The notes beneath the pieces were generated by a model. That model saw only the letters and a list, made by a program, of their open reading frames with translations. It made no database searches and was not told where the DNA came from. A program made the translations under genes and the position numbers. A stretch of 53,374 nt of DNA. It comes from Rhodopirellula sp. (GTDB lineage Bacteria; Planctomycetota; Planctomycetia; Pirellulales; Pirellulaceae). The stretch covers positions 1 through 53,374 of the forward strand of contig DOPG01000438.1 in assembly GCA_003513555.1 (NCBI GenBank). Direction: 5' to 3'. This document shows positions 8,340-18,800 of this stretch, piece by piece. Numbering within the stretch: the stretch's first letter is position 1; every line of letters starts with the position of its first letter.

Positions 8340-9524
8340 TCAGCAGTTGTCTTGCCCTTGAAACAGCAGATTCAATATCCCGAGAACTCGCAATTTGCCC
8401 CAAAACCCAACCGGACTGTATCGCGTTGGTTGATCTTCAGAATTGCGAGGCAATGGAAGCCAACTTATCAGTGAATCTGTACAGGGCTTCGCTTTGGGAA
8501 CATTGGTCGGGGCTACAAGAGTTTCCATGAACTTGATGATTGCGGCACGATCACGATGAGAGAGATTCAGGAATCGATCACGAGTTCCAGCGGCCTCGCC
8601 CTCGTGCAAGCTTACAGCTTCCAGCAGTGTGGCCGCTCGCCCATCGTGCATGTAGGGTGCTGGAATCGCGGACACCCCACAATGGCGGGGTCCGCCATTC
8701 CTGCATGAAGTTGGTCGGCTCAATTTGAATTTTTAATTGGTGTTGCCGGATGCGAATCAATTGCGTTCGATTAGGCCGCACATTTTTTCTTTCCACGTCA
8801 GTTTCTTGATTCAAGAGTTCGTCTGACTGACTCAGGGTGACAAACTTCAGTCTTGGTGGCTGTGTTGCCGCGTTGAAAATGAACCCGTGTGGATTTCGTC
8901 GCCTATTTTGCAGAGGGTTGTTCACGTCTCCTGACCTCTGTGGTTTGCTGATGCTGATACTTTCACCCCCACCGTGATAGCCGTTTGTTGACGGGGTCAC
9001 GTTGACTGTCTCTGTTTTGACTTCCTGAGCATCTCCCAAAAGCGTCAGCAGATCGTCGGTACTGGGTATCCCTATGGAGAGAGTAAGCAAGCTATAAGCA
9101 TGATCACAGAAGAATAGTACCACCCGCTTCGGCGCATCGTTTAACCTCCCGTCTGAAAGTTCTGGTGGTGTGCCCGCAAAGACTGACTGAAAAGAAATCT
9201 TATCTGTCAGATCTGGATGCAACTTCATGATCTGCTTGCAAGTGTGCTGAAACTCTTCAGCACGCCAACCACGTGGAGCTTGGTCTGCAGGTTGCAGTGC
9301 AACTTTATCTTGTTTGAGGGCATTGTCTGCTGCTGACGGAGCGTAGAGGCATCATCATTGGTCACGACTAACAAGACGATTCTGCTGGCTTGGTTTTCCG
9401 CGGACAAAGCCGTGAACGCAGCCTGCCAATTTAGAGCCGGGTGGTTTGGAGGTTCAACGCCAAGAATCGAAAATGAGGCTGAGCCATGCAAGACAAATAC
9501 CGCCAGTAGCGACGATAAACGCAT
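8340..9524 (-). pseudogene. broken gene: thioredoxin-like N-part plus di-heme oxidoreductase C-part
   Basis: Three overlapping frames read as one damaged gene. The 5' part (from ATG at 9524) has a signal peptide and a segment of thioredoxin-like look (ALNWQAAFTALSAENQASRI). Near 9330 the sensible frame shifts by one base and continues as DNALKQDKVALQPADQAPR into TCKQIMKLHPDLTDKISFQ. The 3' part ends in QEWRTPPLWGVRDS, then near 8661 a further one-base shift is needed to continue as APYMHDGRAATLLEAVSLHE. This is the conserved C-terminal region of DUF1111-type di-heme oxidoreductases (thiol oxidoreductase/cytochrome c peroxidase-like). No CxxCH heme motif is present, so the central heme region seems to be missing. 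The meaningful part probably ends near 8475. It could also be two neighbouring genes fused by deletion, or include sequencing errors. It lies 124 bp behind the GMC oxidoreductase. Confidence 0.65.
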
Positions 9525-9648
9525 AATGCCGCCGGGTTAGATGAGATGTTGACCACGGGGATGCCGCTGAGACTCGAGCAAACTGGCCGGTGAGGATTAA
9601 TCAAAATTGTGACGAAGAGGAGCCGGTGCCGGTTCTTCCAGATTTCAT

Positions 9649-11151
9649 TTAGCCTACAAAACTCCGCAGCTTATTGGCTGCTTTCAAAGCTAGCAGCATG
9701 ATCGTTGCATTAGGGTTGCCATGGGTTAGCCGTGGCAAAACACTGGCATCCACGACCCATGCTTTCCTGAATCCCTTCAGTTGAAAATCGGGGGTCACCA
9801 CTGAGGAATTCGTTACACCCAACCGCGAAGTGCCAGATGGGTGATAGAGTGTTTGTGAGTAACGGGAAATGGCTTTTTTCAAATGCTGATCGGTGTAGCG
9901 TTTTTCACCGGGAAGCGTTTCGGAAACAATCCATTGTGATAGATCTGTTTCTTTAACAAGCCGTCGGGCCAGCTGCATTCCTTCAATCGTTATGTTGCGA
10001 TCACCGGCGTCTTGAAGGTAGTGAGGATGAATGTTGAGTGGAACTTGTGGATCAGAGGATTGTAGTTGTAACATGCCTGTCGACTGTGGCTGGGTCGCAT
10101 TCACACCGAGGGTCATGAAGGCAAGGTCTGCTGGTTTTGGGTAGCTGAGGTAATGCGTGGGGGTCACGTGGATTTGGATAGAGTCTTCGAGGAATAAGCC
10201 TCCGCACTCTGCCAGATTGGAAGAAAGTGGACCTGTGCCCATTGTTTGCCATCTCACGATGTCCTGAACGGAAGTATGTGAGGGAAATTTTCCCGACCTG
10301 ACCTGAAAGATCATTGGCATAATCAGATGGTCCTGCAGGCCTTGACCGACTTGCTCTGATTCAAGACGCACTTCAATACCAGCTTTCTCAAGCTGATCAC
10401 GGGGCCCTATCCCGCTCCGCATCAGAATGGCGGGCGTAGCGATCGCCCCAGCACATATGATGACACCTTTGTTGGCGAAGATTTCGTTCTTCCCATGGTC
10501 ATCGCATGTTTCTACACCGATGATCTGATCGCCTTTGCAGATCAAGCGGTTCACGGTTGAACGTTGGACTTCAATGCTGCCGCTCGCAGTGCTGCCACTC
10601 GCTTGCGCTGTGGTGAGAAGCTCGGCAGGGTTCCAGCGACGACCTGCTCGGTTAAGCCGCATGTAAGTCCAAGCGACGCCCGCATTAAACTGTTTTGCTG
10701 CGTTGAGAAAGCGTTCGGCCGCTTCACTTTGCCACGCGGGTTGTTCAGGACGAGTCAATTTGGTCAGTTCGTCTAAATCATCCTGCAGCTCCGAGATTTT
10801 CCACAACCCACCGCTTGCTTCAACCAATATCTGCAAATCTTTGCGTGTCGGAGGAAACCAGATCATTGCATTGATGCGACTGCTGCCACCCAGACCTCTA
10901 CCCCGCGGCCAACGCAGCGTTCGATTGGCAAGCTGACAGTTTTCTGCGGTTGCCAAGTTCCAGTCTTCATCTGAACCCAGCAGATTCAACCACTTGGCAG
11001 GTCGTTCACGATCGACTCGTCGCGTGGTGTTGGCGGGTGGTTCAATGATGGTAACTTTGCCACACCGCTGCCCGTTCGGGTTCGCCAGACGGGCTGCGAC
11101 AACACAACCTGCTGATCCGCCGCCTACGACAATCCAGTCTGTTTTACTCAT
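9649..11151 (-). CDS. GMC family FAD-dependent oxidoreductase
   Basis: This 500-residue protein of the glucose-methanol-choline oxidoreductase family is nearest in style to choline or alcohol dehydrogenases. The FAD-binding Rossmann motif GGGSAGCVVAARL is at residues 9-21. The GMC signature (PRGRGLGGSSRINAMIW) follows at about 79-95. The C-terminal catalytic part has the usual His in HPSGTSRLG, and the FAD-contacting VVDASVLPRLTHGNPNATIM closes the protein. No signal peptide is seen, so it may be cytoplasmic. The family oxidises an alcohol and passes electrons to oxygen or to a quinone/cytochrome acceptor. The downstream broken gene has a di-heme oxidoreductase tail, which hints that an electron acceptor once sat beside it; that is inference. 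Confidence 0.9.
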   Translation of the reverse strand: MSKTDWIVVGGGSAGCVVAARLANPNGQRCGKVTIIEPPANTTRRVDRERPAKWLNLLGSDEDWNLATAENCQLANRTLRWPRGRGLGGSSRINAMIWFPPTRKDLQILVEASGGLWKISELQDDLDELTKLTRPEQPAWQSEAAERFLNAAKQFNAGVAWTYMRLNRAGRRWNPAELLTTAQASGSTASGSIEVQRSTVNRLICKGDQIIGVETCDDHGKNEIFANKGVIICAGAIATPAILMRSGIGPRDQLEKAGIEVRLESEQVGQGLQDHLIMPMIFQVRSGKFPSHTSVQDIVRWQTMGTGPLSSNLAECGGLFLEDSIQIHVTPTHYLSYPKPADLAFMTLGVNATQPQSTGMLQLQSSDPQVPLNIHPHYLQDAGDRNITIEGMQLARRLVKETDLSQWIVSETLPGEKRYTDQHLKKAISRYSQTLYHPSGTSRLGVTNSSVVTPDFQLKGFRKAWVVDASVLPRLTHGNPNATIMLLALKAANKLRSFVG

Positions 11152-11449
11152 CCTGGCATCAGCTCCTGCATTTTTTCGTCTTCGTCAGATATTGAGTTCT
11201 CAGCTATCGCCCTGGATTGCAGAAAAGAATGAGCATGCTCAAGACAATTGATGCTTCTGTGAGGAGTGTCCCGCAACATCGTCAATGTATCCACGAGCTT
11301 CCAAGGATTTTCAGCCTGAGGAAAGGGGGCCAGTCGGTTTTGGAGCCCATTTTTATGGTCAATGGTCGATTTGGCATTTGTTGATTACGATTTCACACAA
11401 GTTACTGGTATCTGGACGGCCTTCCTGTCATTTTTTAACGCTGATTGTT

Positions 11450-12673
11450 ATGACCGAATCTGCAAGCTCACCAAAAATTTCCCGCTTTGGCTCGATCACC
11501 ACGGCTCCACCTGATGCAATTTTGGGCCTTACTGAGGCGTTTGTTGCTGACCCGAGTCCTTCTAAAATGAACCTCAGCGTTGGTGTTTACAAGGACGCCA
11601 CTGGCAAGACACCCATTCTGGAGTGTGTCAAAGAGGCAGAGCGACAATTGGTTGAGGGAGAAGTCACGAAAGGTTATTTACCAATCAGTGGTGTGCCTGA
11701 GTATTGTTCACAAGTTGGGGATCTGATTTTTGGCGACACGATCGACCGATCTCGGTTAGCCACCTTGCAGACACCCGGCGGGACGGGTGGTTTGCGAGTT
11801 GCCGCAGCTTTCCTCGCAAGTCAACTTGCTCCCATTCGCTTGTGGACTCCCAGCCCGACTTGGGCCAATCATCTCCCGGTTTTCGCCTCGGAAGGCGTAC
11901 CCATGGAATCCTATCGTTATTTGTCAGCAGATCGAACTTCGTTTGATATCGAAGGAATGATCGATGATTTGCAATCGAAGGCGAAACCAGGTGAAGCTGT
12001 TCTATTGCACGCATGTTGTCATAATCCAACAGGCATCGATCCCACTCCTGAGCAGTGGACTGAAATCGCCAAAGTGCTAGCGTCCAAAAATCTGCTGCCT
12101 GTGATTGACTTTGCGTATCAGGGATTTGGGAAAGGTTTGCAGGAAGATACTGCTAGTATTCATGCCGTACTGAAAGAAAATGAAGAAGCGATTGTGTGCA
12201 ATTCATTTTCCAAGAATTTTGGTCTGTACAGCGAACGTGTTGGCGGCCTGACCCTGGTCGCAGCAGATGATTCTGCAGCAAAGGCGGCGATGAGTCAGTT
12301 GAAGAAGGTTGTTCGCTGCAACTACAGCAATCCACCTCGTCACGGTGCTGCCATTGTTTCTACTATCTTGGGTGATCAGAACCTTACTTCGCGATGGCAC
12401 GCAGAACTCGCCGCGATGCGTGATCGAATTCAGAAGTTGCGAACTCAGTTTGTTGAAACAATGAAGACCAGCGGATCAGGGCATGATTTTTCATTCCTGC
12501 TGCCGCAGAATGGAATGTTTTCCTATAGCGGCCTGAACAAGATGCAGGTTGACCAACTCAAGAATGAACACAGCATCTATATCGTTGGGAGCGGTCGCAT
12601 TAACGTCGCTGGAATGAGTGAAGATAGAATGGAGCAACTCTGTTCCGCTGTCGCTCAGGTGCTTGAGAGCTAG
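11450..12673 (+). CDS. aspartate/aromatic amino-acid aminotransferase (class I)
   Basis: A 407-residue PLP enzyme of the AspC/TyrB subgroup. The Schiff-base lysine is K255 in NSFSKNFGLYSERVG, with the cofactor partners N192 (HNPTG) and D220/Y223 (DFAYQG) in place, and the closing sequence RINVAGMSEDRM resembles the family end. It transfers an amino group between aspartate or an aromatic amino acid and 2-oxoglutarate. The frame is open from 11285, but the extra 55 residues do not match the family; the ATG at 11450 gives the normal length. No strong ribosome site is visible. It is convergent with the sulfatase that ends at 12759. Confidence 0.9.
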   Translation: MTESASSPKISRFGSITTAPPDAILGLTEAFVADPSPSKMNLSVGVYKDATGKTPILECVKEAERQLVEGEVTKGYLPISGVPEYCSQVGDLIFGDTIDRSRLATLQTPGGTGGLRVAAAFLASQLAPIRLWTPSPTWANHLPVFASEGVPMESYRYLSADRTSFDIEGMIDDLQSKAKPGEAVLLHACCHNPTGIDPTPEQWTEIAKVLASKNLLPVIDFAYQGFGKGLQEDTASIHAVLKENEEAIVCNSFSKNFGLYSERVGGLTLVAADDSAAKAAMSQLKKVVRCNYSNPPRHGAAIVSTILGDQNLTSRWHAELAAMRDRIQKLRTQFVETMKTSGSGHDFSFLLPQNGMFSYSGLNKMQVDQLKNEHSIYIVGSGRINVAGMSEDRMEQLCSAVAQVLES

Positions 12674-12758
12674 CGGCGGCTGGTAGCCCTGGCTCTTGAG
12701 ACACTGTGGATGTTGAGAAGCACGTTCTCGGTCAGACAATTCCCCGTGCGGCTCGTGT

Positions 12759-14249
12759 TCATTTTTTCTTGCTTTGCTTACGTTGCATATTATGCAACGC
12801 TTCAGCTTCGGCAGCAGGGTCGTAGAGCGGGTTGCGCTCTGCGGGAATGGGGGCGTTGATCTCCCTTTGCCACGTTCGTAATTGCAAAAGCAGCTCACTA
12901 GCCTTTTCCGGATTGCTGCTCGACAGGTCATGTGATTCGCTAATGTCATTTTTCAGGTCGTAGAGCTCGATCGCATCATCCTCGAAGTACTGATGAAGCT
13001 TCCAACGTCCATCTCGTATGATGCTACAGGGACGACTTCGATACAGTAGATCCCGTTGCCCATCGACTCGCTGATAACTCTGCAGATACGCTGGGAAATG
13101 CCAGAACAAGGCACGGTCTTTTAGGGTAGCTTTGTCTTGCAACAAAATTGGCAGCAGACTCTCTCCGTCGCGCGGTTGGCCTTCAGGCAATTCGGCTTTG
13201 GTGATCTCACAGAAGGTTGGGTAGAAATCAACATTGATCACGGGCTCATCAGATTGGCTGCCCGCAGCGATCACTCCTGGCCATGTCACAAACATCGGTT
13301 CCCTGATGCCACCTTCGTAGTAGGTGCCCTTGTAGCCTTTCAGCGGAGTCATGGAGGTAGCAGGACCGTATCCCCCATTATCAGAGGAGAAAAAGATAAC
13401 TGTGTTTTCTTTCAAGCCGGTCTCTTCAAGCTTATCCATGATTCGTCCCACACCGGTATCTACACTTTCAATCATGGCAGCCATGACGGCGTGTGAATGA
13501 AGTTGCCCTTTAGGCTTCGCCTCGTACTTTGCCACGAGATCGGACTTGCCCTGAAGCGGAGTGTGTACAGCAAAGTGTGTCAGGTACAGAAACCACGGTT
13601 GTTTGCGGTTGCGATCAATGAAACCGATCGCTTCATCCGTTAAACGATCCGTGAGGTACTCGTCAGAAGGAGCATTTTTAAGTCCAGGTGCTTTTGGATG
13701 GGGTGGGTAGTAACCGCGTGGTGGGCTTCCGCTGTGTGTGCCTGCAAAGTTGAAGTCGAAACCGTAGGGCAGTGGATCATCGCTAAGATGCCACTTTCCA
13801 ATCGTCCCGGTGCGGTAACCAGCGGTTTGAATCTGCTGAGCCCACGTACGTATTCCTTCTGGCAATGTATCTGTGCCGGGAACATGCATCCACTTGCCAA
13901 ATTTCGGGTTGCCCCGTCGCGATGTGCCCACGTTGTAAATTTCATGGCGAGGAGTGTATTGACCCGATAGCAAACAGGCTCGGGCTGGCGCACAGTTGGC
14001 TGATGCAGAATAGGCATTCGTGAAGATCATTCCCGACTTGGCCAATGCATCCAGGTTCGGTGTTTCGTAGTAGTCCGATCCCATGAATCCACAATCCCGC
14101 CAGCCATAGTCGTCCAGAAAGATGAATAACACATTCGGACGATTCAAGTTTTCTGACTTCTGTTCTTGTGCGATCAGCTGTGCTGGCTCACTCAATACAG
14201 TCAGTGTGATTGTCAGTTGCAGGCAGAGGCGTAACTTGAGCGGGTGCAT
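12759..14249 (-). CDS. secreted sulfatase (formylglycine type)
   Basis: A 496-residue sulfatase with an N-terminal signal peptide (about residues 1-27, ending before QEQKS). Metal-binding Asp residues occur in FIFLDDYGW. The formylglycine motif is C86-A-P-A-R90, so maturation needs a formylglycine-generating enzyme, which is not in this window. A later SSDNGGYG segment supplies the C-terminal metal ligands. It should hydrolyse sulfate esters, probably on a sulfated polysaccharide, in the periplasm or outside the cell. It is the last gene of a three-gene minus-strand set (DUF1549/1553 protein, DUF1501 protein, sulfatase) with gaps of about 50 bp. The end is Lys-rich (KQSKKK). Substrate cannot be told from sequence. 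Confidence 0.92.
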   Translation of the reverse strand: MHPLKLRLCLQLTITLTVLSEPAQLIAQEQKSENLNRPNVLFIFLDDYGWRDCGFMGSDYYETPNLDALAKSGMIFTNAYSASANCAPARACLLSGQYTPRHEIYNVGTSRRGNPKFGKWMHVPGTDTLPEGIRTWAQQIQTAGYRTGTIGKWHLSDDPLPYGFDFNFAGTHSGSPPRGYYPPHPKAPGLKNAPSDEYLTDRLTDEAIGFIDRNRKQPWFLYLTHFAVHTPLQGKSDLVAKYEAKPKGQLHSHAVMAAMIESVDTGVGRIMDKLEETGLKENTVIFFSSDNGGYGPATSMTPLKGYKGTYYEGGIREPMFVTWPGVIAAGSQSDEPVINVDFYPTFCEITKAELPEGQPRDGESLLPILLQDKATLKDRALFWHFPAYLQSYQRVDGQRDLLYRSRPCSIIRDGRWKLHQYFEDDAIELYDLKNDISESHDLSSSNPEKASELLLQLRTWQREINAPIPAERNPLYDPAAEAEALHNMQRKQSKKK

Positions 14250-14304
14250 TTTATTTCTTGGTGAACTGACAGGTAAGGAACTGGACGTCGCGAAGGCGAA
14301 TGTT

Positions 14305-15762
14305 TCAGGAAAGAATTTCTTTCACGACCCGAGATTCTTCCACACCTGTGATGCGTTGGTCGAGCCCTTTGAAGGGATAGCGGAAACGGTCATGGTCGAT
14401 CCCCATCAAGTGCAGAATGGTCGCATTCAGGTCGCGGACATGCACTGGGTCTTTCACGATGTTGTAGCTGAATTCATCAGTTTCACCATGTACGGTTCCG
14501 CCCTGCACTCCACCACCTGCCATCCAGATTGAAAAGCATTTCGGGTGATGATCCCGACCATAGTTTGTTTTGCTCAGTGGACCCTGGCAATAGATGGTGC
14601 GTCCAAACTCGCCCCCCCAAACCACCAGTGTATCATCCAACATGCCACGCTGACGGAGATCAGTGAGAAGACCAGCAGATGGCTGGTCAACATCTCGACA
14701 CTGATTTGGCAAGTCCTTGGGAATGCCTCCATGTTGATCCCAGCCTCGGTGAAAAATTTGAGTGAAGCGAACACCACGTTCGACCATCCGCCTTGCCATC
14801 AAACAAGTATTGGCGAAAGTTCCTGGAGTTGTCACTTGAGGACCATACAAGTCCAGAACGTGCTGGGGTTCATCACTGATGTCTGATAATTCCGGAACAC
14901 TGGTTTGCATCCGGAATGCCATCTCATACTGCGCGATCCGAGCGTGGGTTTCCGGGTCACCGAGTTGCTCAGCTGTTCCTTGATTTAAGCGGGCTAGCGA
15001 GTCCAGCATTCGACGTCGGACGGTTGGGTCGACTCCGTCGGGATTGGAAAGGTACAGAACCTGATCTCCTTGGCTGCGCAGTGCAACACCCTGATATTTG
15101 CTAGGCAGAAAACCGCTTCCCCACAGGCGGTTGTACAACGCTTGCGCCTGCTTGCGACCACTCCATGTTGGGGTCATGACCATGAAGGCAGGCAGATTCT
15201 CGTTTTCGGTTCCGAGTCCATAACTGAGCCATGAACCAAGACTGGCCTTGCCAGGCAATTGATCTCCCGTGCAGATGTAGGTGATTGCAGGGTCGTGATT
15301 GATCGCTTCGGTGTACATCGATCGTACTAAGGCAATCTGGTCCGTTTTCTTTGCCATGTGTGGCAAGAGTTCACTCACCATGGTGCCGCTGGAACCGTGC
15401 CGTGCAAACTTATAAATGCTTGGTGCAATCGGGAATCTTGCCTGACCACTCGTCATGGTCGTCAAACGCTGACCCTGACGGATTGAATCCGGCAGATCCT
15501 TATCGTACCAATCAGCCATTGCGGGTTTATGATCCCACATGTCCATCTGGCTCGGTGCACCTGACATGAACAGATAAATTGCACGACGTGCTTGTGGTTG
15601 GTGATGTGGTAAGCCGGCCAACCCACCTGTCAATACATCACGATTTGCGGCATTGGATTCGTCCGATTGCAAAGATGCCAATGCTGCGGCACCAATTCCA
15701 CACGAGGTGTGTGAAAAAAATGCTCGGCGGGTAAGAGCGGCGATATGTGGATCGTTATGCAT
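14305..15762 (-). CDS. DUF1501 domain protein
   Basis: 485 residues from the ATG at 15762 (an in-frame TTG at 15777 is possible). The start has the DUF1501 leader pattern LTRRAFFSHTSCGIGAAAL, a twin-arginine-like signal. It is followed by the family's conserved blocks (LFMSGAPSQMDMWDHKP, DHHPKCFSIWMAGGGVQGG and a C-terminal HLMGIDHDRFRYPFKG). The fold belongs to the alkaline-phosphatase/sulfatase superfamily, but no activity has been fixed for the family. In planctomycetes it is almost always paired with a DUF1549/DUF1553 protein, as here: that gene ends 52 bp upstream and the sulfatase starts 55 bp downstream. Export by Tat and a role in the surface degradation of polymers are inference. Confidence 0.92.
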   Translation of the reverse strand: MHNDPHIAALTRRAFFSHTSCGIGAAALASLQSDESNAANRDVLTGGLAGLPHHQPQARRAIYLFMSGAPSQMDMWDHKPAMADWYDKDLPDSIRQGQRLTTMTSGQARFPIAPSIYKFARHGSSGTMVSELLPHMAKKTDQIALVRSMYTEAINHDPAITYICTGDQLPGKASLGSWLSYGLGTENENLPAFMVMTPTWSGRKQAQALYNRLWGSGFLPSKYQGVALRSQGDQVLYLSNPDGVDPTVRRRMLDSLARLNQGTAEQLGDPETHARIAQYEMAFRMQTSVPELSDISDEPQHVLDLYGPQVTTPGTFANTCLMARRMVERGVRFTQIFHRGWDQHGGIPKDLPNQCRDVDQPSAGLLTDLRQRGMLDDTLVVWGGEFGRTIYCQGPLSKTNYGRDHHPKCFSIWMAGGGVQGGTVHGETDEFSYNIVKDPVHVRDLNATILHLMGIDHDRFRYPFKGLDQRITGVEESRVVKEILS

Positions 15763-15814
15763 GGGAGAAAACTTCAATCAACAGTATTCAACTTCGTTGC
15801 AGAGGGAGTGTCAT

Positions 15815-18800
15815 TCACTTGGAAACTGCTTCATCCAGATTCAGTACGGTACTGGCCAAAATCGTCCATGCAGCCTCAGTAGGATCAGCATTTTTTGAAA
15901 CCTTTGCGGTCAAGTCTGGTTGTTCGGAGTAGTAGGCGATCAGGTCGCTCAGTAGCCTCTGGACCTCAGACTGCTCCGCTTGGGATGGTGGGCGAGATAA
16001 GACGGTCTCGTAGAGCCAGGCAATTCGGCCAGCGAGCTGTTCTGCCTTCGGTTGACTTTGGACCTCTGCGGCGTCCAGCACCCGCATCGCAAGCTTTTGG
16101 GCCGATTCGACATATTGGGTCTCGTTCATCAATAGCAGAGCTTGCAACGGCGTGTTGGTTCGTTCGCGGCGAGCGGTGCAGGATTCGCGGCTTGGTGCAT
16201 CAAAGGTCGACATTTGTGGTGGGGGACTGGTGCGTTTCCAGAATGTAAAGACGCTCCGTCGATGAACCTTGTCACCGTCGTCGGGTTTAAAGCTGACCGT
16301 GTTGCTGCCAGAGTATCCCACTGCCTTCCAGAGTCCATCTGGTTGCGGGGGTTTAACGCTGGGGCCACCGGGGTGATCAGTCAGCAGGCCCGCAACGAAT
16401 AAGGCCTGGTCACGCAGAACTTCTGCATCCAGACGATGACGTGAACCCCGGGCCAGCAAGCGATTTTCAGGATCGGTTTCTTGTGCTGATGGGCTGACCT
16501 TGGAAGACCTTGTGTATGCCTCTGTCATGACCAATATCTTTAAAAGTCGTTTGACATCCCAGTCATGAGTCTGGAAATCAACAGCCAAAAAATCAAGTAA
16601 TTCAGGATGGCTTGGTGGCTCACCCTGACTGCCAAAATCTTCACTCGTTTTGACGAGACCAACTCCGAAAACCTGCTGCCAATAGCGATTGACGGCGACG
16701 CGGGCAGTCAAAGGATGGTTTTCCATCGCCAGCCATTGGGCGAGACCCAGACGATTGTCCGGAGCATTGGCGGGCATCGGGGGCAGGAAGGTTGGTGTTG
16801 CTCGGGGTACGGGGGTACCTGGCTGGTCATACTGCCCCCGAACCAGAACGTGTGATTGTCGAGGTTTCGCCAACTCTTTCCAGACAAGCGTCGTCGATAC
16901 GCTGTCATTCACCTTCTTTAATGCTTTTCGCACACCTTTTTCCTGGTCCACCAAGGCAAGCCAATCAGGATGCAGGCAGTATACTTTGCGGTAGAAGTTC
17001 ATGAGCGAAATCCGTTCCTGCTCGCTGCGCTCCTGTTCTGCGACATTCAGTAGTTGGTTCAACTGACGCGGAGTATCGATCGCAGGCGAACGGAATGCAA
17101 AGGTAAGACGCGACGGGGGGCTGTAATTCACCACCTTGAAATACAGGTCATTGTCTCCTTTCTTGAGATCCAATTCGTATTCCAAAGCGAGTGGATTGAG
17201 CTCCTGCTGCTCCTTGGAAATGGCAATCTGTTTTCCGTTGAGGTAAAGAACATGGCCACCGTCAGTACCAAATAACAAGGTGACCTTTGTTGCTTGAGGT
17301 GCTGACAAATGCTGATGCAGCACCATCACACTGCTGCGATCTTGAACTGTGGGCAAATTCTGAATCTGAACTTCCGTCAGATCGGCGCGTTCCTGCCACC
17401 GGTAAGGTCGGTCTTCGTGATTGAAGACTTCATCTGGTTTGAACTCGCCTTGCTGTGAAGCATACTTGCGACCGTAGGCTGCGATTGCATTCTCGACCGT
17501 GAAAGGTCCCGCTGCCGAAACGGGACTCAGGGTGATCCGCTTGCCGACAGGAACTCTTGGGCTGGTATCGCTTAGCGAAAGACGGACACGTCGTAAATGA
17601 TGCGTTGCAAACTTAGACTGATAGTGCAAACGAATTCGTACTTTTCCATTTTCCCCTTCTACCATCAGACCGGGGATGACAAACCAGGCAGATCTGCCAC
17701 CAGGTTTCTGGTGTCCACCGACTGCCCAGCCAGTGCTGTCGTTTATGTTGGAATCAAAAGATTGGCGGATGCTGAAAGAACCATCCTTCTGTTCGAAGTC
17801 TGCAAAGCCGTAGGTGATCGGTACCTTCAACCATTGTCCTTCGAGCAAGTCATCCGTGATTTCGACACTGATTTCTGATAAGACGGCATTGCCATTGGTT
17901 GAGCTGCCAACGCGATTGTTTGCTTCGTCCACCAAGGCTTCAAGATGCAAGGTTTGCCATTGCGTGCCAGACTTTATGGGGGCAACGATCGTGGTCGTAT
18001 CTTTCGCGGCGGGTGTGGCGGTGAATTCAAATGAGCCGTCCTCGCGGATCGTCATTTTGGTGCCGGCCTCAGAATCAACACTTGCAGGCATCAATCGTTC
18101 AACTTTTGGTGGAATGCCTTTGACCAAGGCCTGTTCCCAGGCACGCTGAGCCGAATCGACACTACTGATTGGCATCACCATGCTGTTCCGCAGATCAATC
18201 AGAGTTTCTTCGAAGTCATCAACTTGTTGTTTCTGTTCTTTCGTGGGCACTGGAATTGCCGGTGCCGGATTCTTTATATTTGCATCCAACGCTCGACCGT
18301 CCAAACTGTTGAAGTAAGAGAACAGTGAGTAGTAATCTTCCATCGAGATGGGATCAAATTTGTGGTCGTGACACACTGCACAACCTGTGGTCAATCCAAG
18401 GAAAATGGTTCCAAAGGCATCGGTGCGATCGATCACATTTCGTGTGAAAACCTCATCGTAAATCGAGCCACCCTCGCCTGTGGTGACATTCAAGCGGTTG
18501 AAGCCACTTGCAATTTTTTGTGATAGGTTTGCGTCTGGAAGCAAGTCGCCGGCAAGCTGCAGTGTCATGAATTCATCAAAGGGCATATTGTCGTTGATCG
18601 CCTGAATCACCCAGTCGCGGTAAGGCCACATCTCGCGATAGTTGTCGAGATGCAAACCATGTGTGTCGGCATAGCGGACAAGGTCAAGCCAGTAACGTCC
18701 CACATGTCGCCCGTATTCTGCAGAGCTAAGCAGGCGATCAATCAGGTGTTCATACGCATTTGGTGATTCATCAGACAGAAACGCAGCAAGCTGCTTGCGG

